Source: Sphingomonas sp. Leaf10 (lineage in GTDB: Bacteria > Pseudomonadota > Alphaproteobacteria > Sphingomonadales > Sphingomonadaceae). From it: a stretch of 64,000 nucleotides of DNA. The notes beneath the pieces were generated by a model that saw only the letters and a program-made list of their open reading frames with translations, was not told where the DNA came from and ran no database searches. The stretch is from contig NZ_LMKE01000033.1 in the NCBI RefSeq assembly GCF_001421245.1, positions 1 through 64,000 of the forward strand, written 5' to 3'. This document shows positions 60,649 through 64,000 of this stretch, in pieces (within the stretch, counting starts at the first letter, position 1; every line of letters starts with the position of its first letter). The translations under genes and the position numbers were made by a program.

Positions 60649-60730
60649 GCGCGGACGCTACGGCCGGGAGATGAAGAATCAGTAACGCGTGTCAGGGCCG
60701 ATCGACCTTCGGCGACGATCGCGAATTTCC

Positions 60731-60755
60731 GTCATTCCCGCGTGGGCGGGAGTCC
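60731..60755. repeat. GTCATTCCCGCGTGGGCGGG palindromic element
   Basis: The GTCATTCCCGC and GCGGGAGTCC halves form a short hairpin of the type seen at 33,932. It lies in the gap between the GGDEF gene and the peptidase gene. Confidence 0.6.
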
Positions 60756-60857
60756 ATAAACGCTGACGTTTCGGTTGGATTCGCGACTGGCGCCATGCGG
60801 GGGAGTAACGATTGCAGGTAAAGCAGTCGTCTCGCTCTCAGGGAACTGAATGTCGTC

Positions 60858-60893
60858 GACCTCTCCCCTCCCTTGTCAGGGAGGGTAGAGGTC
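60858..60893. repeat. partial CCCTCCCTTGTCAGGGAGGG repeat
   Basis: The palindromic core CCTCCCTTGTCAGGGAGG is present alone, without the rest of the longer element found at 41,341 and 50,957, framed by GTCGACCTCT and AGAGGTCGAA, which are themselves complementary. Confidence 0.75.
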
Positions 60894-60920
60894 GAACCGT
60901 CCTTGAATGTCGACCGGCCC

Positions 60921-61583
60921 TTAGGTCAGTCCGCTCTCCCGCCGGACGCTGGCCAGTTCGGCGTTGCGCCGCCCCTGCAAATGCGCCCAGTCGCGGAATG
61001 TCCAGTCACCGCCCCAGATCAGCCCTTCGGCCTTCCCCGCCGCACCCAGCGCGCGAAAGAAGATGTGGCATTCGGGTTCGGTCCAGTACCAGCGGTCGTC
61101 GACCAGGTCGGCGGCCCATGCGGCAGGCAGACCCTCGGGCGTCTGGGCATTGTGGAAGCTGAAGCCGACCTGCGTCACGCCCTCGCGCAGCAATCGCCGC
61201 TGCACCGCGACCGATCGCCAGCCATAGACGATGGTCGGGCGCAGACCGTCCCGCTTCAGCGTAGCGATGACGCGGACGATGCGGCTGCGGAAGCGGGGAT
61301 GGAGGCTGGCGAGCTTGCGCTCCTTCGGCCAGTTGCGGCTGTCGCCGTCCCAGGTCGCGCGGGCCTTGGCAAGTCGGCCGATGGTCTGTCCGCCGGGATC
61401 GATCCGCCCATCCGCATCGAAGCCGAACCGATCCTGCGCGGTGCGGATCGCGGCGATCAGACGCGGTCCGGCAAGGCCGTCGACGGCACCCGGATCGATA
61501 CCGATCCGCAGGAGCAGCCACTGAACCGCGCGCACATCTTCCGCTTGGTTGGTGCCGTCCTCGCCTACGCTCGCCTCGATCAT
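60921..61583 (-). CDS. peptidoglycan-binding domain plus M15-type D-Ala-D-Ala peptidase-like protein
   Basis: The 220-residue protein has an N-terminal peptidoglycan-binding type 1-like repeat (VQWLLLRIGIDPGAVDGLAG, IRTAQDRFGFDADGRIDPGG) and a C-terminal M15-like domain with FSFHNAQTPEGLPAAWAADL (His...Asp ligands) and DWAHLQ (third His). No signal peptide is seen, as in phage endolysins of this type. It cleaves or binds cell-wall peptides. It could be a domesticated prophage endolysin; no other phage gene is near. Confidence 0.85.
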   Translation of the reverse strand: MIEASVGEDGTNQAEDVRAVQWLLLRIGIDPGAVDGLAGPRLIAAIRTAQDRFGFDADGRIDPGGQTIGRLAKARATWDGDSRNWPKERKLASLHPRFRSRIVRVIATLKRDGLRPTIVYGWRSVAVQRRLLREGVTQVGFSFHNAQTPEGLPAAWAADLVDDRWYWTEPECHIFFRALGAAGKAEGLIWGGDWTFRDWAHLQGRRNAELASVRRESGLT

Positions 61584-61645
61584 CGCGTCGTTCCCCCGTT
61601 GCCACGGGTCGGGGTGGCAAGCGAACTCCTACATCGCAAGCCGGA

Positions 61646-61999
61646 TCATTTGGGCCGTGCCCGTGCCGCGTCGACCTGTCCGCGCAGCGCCAGCGTACGG
61701 TCGGCCAGCGCCGGGGCATTCAGCGCGATCGGACCGCCCTGTCGATATTGGCGGTTGAGCCGGTCGATGATCGCGCTTTGGACCAGCAGTTCCCGCGCCT
61801 CGGCCCGGGTCAGGTCGCCGCGGCGGCGTCCGTCGCGGATCGAGCGGTTGATATCGCCCAGATCGCTGGCGACCGGCGACGTGGCCGATGGGGCCGCCGG
61901 CCTCTCGCGCACCGCCGATCGGCCTCCGTCCCAGATCTGTGCGCCTACGGGTGCAGCGAAGATCAGCAACAGGAACGGAAGGGCGGCACGCATCGGCAT
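61646..61999 (-). CDS. small exported hypothetical protein
   Basis: Starting at 61,999 (MPMRAALPFLLLIFAAPVGA), the 117-residue protein has a Sec signal cleaved after Gly-Ala, followed by a basic mature part with two helices (DLGDINRSIRDGRRRGDLTR, AEARELLVQSAIIDRLNRQY). The RRRGDLTRAEA pattern is common in periplasmic proteins of sphingomonads with unknown role. It is alone between the peptidase and GT2 genes. Confidence 0.75.
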   Translation of the reverse strand: MPMRAALPFLLLIFAAPVGAQIWDGGRSAVRERPAAPSATSPVASDLGDINRSIRDGRRRGDLTRAEARELLVQSAIIDRLNRQYRQGGPIALNAPALADRTLALRGQVDAARARPK

Positions 62000-62088
62000 T
62001 CCTCCATCGACGGCTGATCCTAACCGGGATGTGGCATCAGCGCCATGCGGCTTTTCCAACCGCGTCGCATGGAGTAACGCAGCCGCCC

Positions 62089-63105
62089 ATGATCCGTCCC
62101 GCGCTCTCCGTCGTCGTCCCCTGCTATAACGAGGCCGCCTGCCTCGACACGCTGCACGCCCGGATTTCGGCGGCGGCGCAGGCGGTGGTCGGCGACGATC
62201 ATGAGATCGTGCTGGTCAATGACGGATCGCGCGATCAGAGCTGGGCGGTGATGGAACGGCTTGCCGCCGCCGATCCGCGGCTGGTCGCGATCAACCTGTC
62301 GCGCAATCACGGGCACCAACTGGCGCTGACCGCCGGGTTGGACCTGTGCGCGGGCGAACGTATCCTCATCATCGACGCGGATCTGCAGGACCCGCCCGAA
62401 TTGCTGGGGCCGATGCTGGAGACGATGGCGAGCGAGGGCGCTGACGTCGTCTACGCCGTGCGGCGCAAGCGTGAGGGCGAAACCTTCTTCAAGAAGCTGA
62501 CTGCCGCCGGCTTCTACCGCGTGCTCGACCGGGTGACCGACACGCCGATCCCGCTCGACACCGGCGATTTCCGGTTGATGACCAGGCGCGCGCTCGACGC
62601 GTTCCTGAGCCTGCCCGAACAGGCGCGCTTCATTCGCGGGATGGTGGCGTGGGTCGGGTTCCGGCAGGTGCCGTTCCCCTATGACCGCGATGAACGGCTT
62701 GCCGGAGAGAGCAAATATCCGCTGGGCAAGATGATCCGCTTTGCGCTCGACGCGGTGACCGGTTTCTCGACCGCACCGCTGCGGCTTGCCAGCCATATGG
62801 GGCTGGTGCTGACTGCGCTGTCGCTGCTGCTGTTCGCCTATATCGCGATCGGCTGGCTGTCGGGCAGCGCGGTGCAGGGGTGGACGTCGACGATGCTGGT
62901 CGTCGTGTTTCTGGGCGCGGTGCAGATGTTCGTGCTGGGGATGATCGGCGAATATCTCGGGCGGCTGTATGTCGAGTCCAAGCGCCGGCCGCTGTATCTG
63001 GTGGCGGACGTTGCCGGGCCGGTGAAGGGGCGGGCGAGTTTGGGCTACCGGGCGGGGGATCATAACGAGGTTACGGTCGCTCCGGTTTTGCCCGATCAGC
63101 AGTAG
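62089..63105 (+). CDS. GT2 polyprenyl-phosphate glycosyltransferase (GtrB/DPM1-like)
   Basis: The 338-residue protein has the GT-A opening LSVVVPCYNEAACLDTLHAR, metal motif IIDADLQDPPELLGPM, then LDTGDFRLMTRRALDAFLSL and GESKYPLGKMIRFALDAVTG, and two C-terminal helices (LVLTALSLLLFAYIAIGWLS, STMLVVVFLGAVQMFVLGMI). This is the layout of GtrB/ArnC/DPM-type enzymes that load a sugar onto undecaprenyl phosphate, complementing the GtrA gene at 54,120. Confidence 0.94.
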   Translation: MIRPALSVVVPCYNEAACLDTLHARISAAAQAVVGDDHEIVLVNDGSRDQSWAVMERLAAADPRLVAINLSRNHGHQLALTAGLDLCAGERILIIDADLQDPPELLGPMLETMASEGADVVYAVRRKREGETFFKKLTAAGFYRVLDRVTDTPIPLDTGDFRLMTRRALDAFLSLPEQARFIRGMVAWVGFRQVPFPYDRDERLAGESKYPLGKMIRFALDAVTGFSTAPLRLASHMGLVLTALSLLLFAYIAIGWLSGSAVQGWTSTMLVVVFLGAVQMFVLGMIGEYLGRLYVESKRRPLYLVADVAGPVKGRASLGYRAGDHNEVTVAPVLPDQQ

Positions 63106-63108
63106 AAG

Positions 63109-63345
63109 GTTGGTCTCACGCGACGGCGCGGAGAAGGAGGTTGATTTCGCGCAGAGGCGCGGAGGCGCCGAGGGGTTCCGAACTCGGACAGACCCTGCAG
63201 CGAAAGCGGCTGTATGGTTCGTTGCAGCGAAAGATTGGGTCTCCCGATCACGGGAGATGGCCCCGAGCGAAACCCCTCTGCGCCTCCGCGCCTCTGCGCG
63301 ACCACTATCTTCTGCCTTCTTCGCGTCTCCGCGCCTTCGCGTAAA
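63109..63345. repeat. long inverted repeat, CGCGCAGAGGCGCGGAGGCGC type
   Basis: Left arm GCGCAGAGGCGCGGAGGCGC (near 63,150) is mirrored by GCGCCTCCGCGCCTCTGCGC (near 63,280-63,300), with an outer pair in TCACGCGACGGCGCGGAG and CTCCGCGCCTTCGCG. It is about 237 bp long and contains no gene. Related to the 59,061 element. Confidence 0.8.
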
Positions 63346-63350
63346 ACAAC

Positions 63351-63602
63351 TTACGGAGCGCCAACCTCGCCCAGCAACCAGGACCGGATCGCGCTCGCGA
63401 GGTTGGGCGGGTCGTCGCCCTCGATCCGCACAGCGTCGATCGCCGCGACCAGCGCCGACAGTGGCAGCGACCGCCGGACCGCCGCCGCCTCCAGCGCGCT
63501 CCAGAAACCGGGTTCGAGGCTGATCGACGTCGCGTGGCCGGCGATGGTGATCGATCGCTTCACCGGCCCGCGAAAACCGCCGGGCGGGGCGGTCGGTTTC
63601 AC
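63351..63602 (-). CDS. ribbon-helix-helix domain protein
   Basis: The 83-residue protein has the ribbon-helix-helix pattern [20 protein letters not shown] then [20 protein letters not shown], and an [10 protein letters not shown] tail, matching the RHH_4-type domain common downstream of cobT in alphaproteobacteria. It overlaps the cobT stop by four bases, so it is translationally coupled. Probably a small DNA-binding or adaptor protein. Confidence 0.85.
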   Translation of the reverse strand: MKPTAPPGGFRGPVKRSITIAGHATSISLEPGFWSALEAAAVRRSLPLSALVAAIDAVRIEGDDPPNLASAIRSWLLGEVGAP

Positions 63603-64000
63603 GGGGTGTCGAACAGCGAGGCCAGCTGTTCGATCATCGTCCCCGCCAGCTGCTCGGCATCCATGATCGTGACGGCGCGATTATACCAGCGGGTCACGTC
63701 ATGGCCGATGCCGATCGCGACCAGTTCGACCGGCGACTTGCCCTCGATCCACGCGATCACCTGTCGCAGATGCCGTTCGAGATAGCTGCCCGAATTGACC
63801 GACAGCGTCGAGTCATCGACCGGCGCGCCGTCGGAAATGACCATCAGCACTTTGCGGTCCTCGGGCCGGGCCAGCAGGCGGCCATGCGCCCACAGCAGCG
63901 CCTCGCCGTCGATATTCTCCTTGAGCAACCCCTCGCGCATCATCAGTCCGAGCGATTTCTTCGCGCGGCGCCACGGCTCGTCAGCCTGCTTGTAGACGAT
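63599..64000 (-). CDS. cobT: cobaltochelatase subunit CobT, C-terminal part (5' end outside window)
   Basis: The frame is open to the window edge; the last 133 residues are present: [60 protein letters not shown] and [20 protein letters not shown], the von Willebrand-like metal-binding domain of CobT. It works with CobS (gene at 49,953) in cobalt insertion. The stop overlaps the small RHH gene. Confidence 0.94.
   Translation of the reverse strand: MVYKQADEPWRRAKKSLGLMMREGLLKENIDGEALLWAHGRLLARPEDRKVLMVISDGAPVDDSTLSVNSGSYLERHLRQVIAWIEGKSPVELVAIGIGHDVTRWYNRAVTIMDAEQLAGTMIEQLASLFDTP

Noticed and set aside
60921-61583. Endolysin-like gene as sign of a prophage
   Set aside because: No capsid, tail, terminase or integrase gene is found within the window around it; a single domesticated hydrolase is enough.
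34000-64000. Many long antisense frames opposite core genes
   Set aside because: They are Arg/Pro/Ala-rich shadows caused by high GC and codon bias, without family motifs or ribosome sites.

Overview
The window is high-GC alphaproteobacterial chromosome, most consistent with Sphingomonas or a close sphingomonad. The evidence is the gene order infA-maf-RNase E/G-yacG-tRNA-Phe, a short HisG, a K+-independent-type membrane pyrophosphatase, CobS/CobT, a MucR/Ros regulator, and several families of dyad-rich intergenic repeats. No taxonomic search was possible, so genus is an inference.

There are two very different halves. Positions 1 to about 31,690 look like an accessory island that abuts the 3' end of a tRNA-Phe gene. 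It holds (i) an eight-gene, tightly coupled minus-strand operon (11,022 down to 1,845) encoding an animal-type haem peroxidase, an HExxH metallopeptidase, a ComEC-type metallo-beta-lactamase (MBL) hydrolase, an unknown protein, an amidase_2 peptidoglycan hydrolase, a patatin phospholipase and two membrane proteins; (ii) small genes (lipoprotein, SRAP/YedK-like protein, secreted protein, a MucR-like regulator) mixed with decayed IS630, IS3 and IS5 remnants; (iii) an 846-residue fusion of a ComEC-type MBL domain to a gingipain/caspase-like (clan CD, C25-like) protease, followed by unfamiliar genes; (iv) a complete IS66-family element with 8-bp target duplication, whose tnpC carries an amber codon; and (v) a decayed sulfide-response module (BigR/SqrR-like repressor, rhodanese, frameshifted TSUP permease, amber-interrupted persulfide dioxygenase-like MBL), a diguanylate cyclase and further fragments.

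Positions 31,695 to 64,000 are ordinary core chromosome: tRNA-Phe, yacG, RNase E/G, maf, infA, an S9 peptidase, hppA, thiL, hisG-hisD, nusB, an alpha/beta hydrolase-pirin-GST-bolA operon, a J-domain gene, a small-molecule/stress operon (SRPBCC, VOC, DUF1428, GST, VOC) divergent from an HxlR regulator, cobS, a thioesterase, a lipid/glycan glycosylation set (membrane glycosyltransferase, GtrA, methyltransferase, later a GtrB/DPM-type GT2), an ABC exporter, queG, a MASE1-GGDEF protein, an M15-type peptidase and the 3' end of cobT. Intergenic spaces are filled with at least five families of palindromic repeats.

The two most promising candidates for undescribed biology are the peroxidase-protease-MBL-amidase-patatin operon and the MBL-C25 protease fusion locus. 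Both put a ComEC-type MBL domain with a protease in an island rich in mobile DNA, which suggests, but does not prove, conflict or defence functions.
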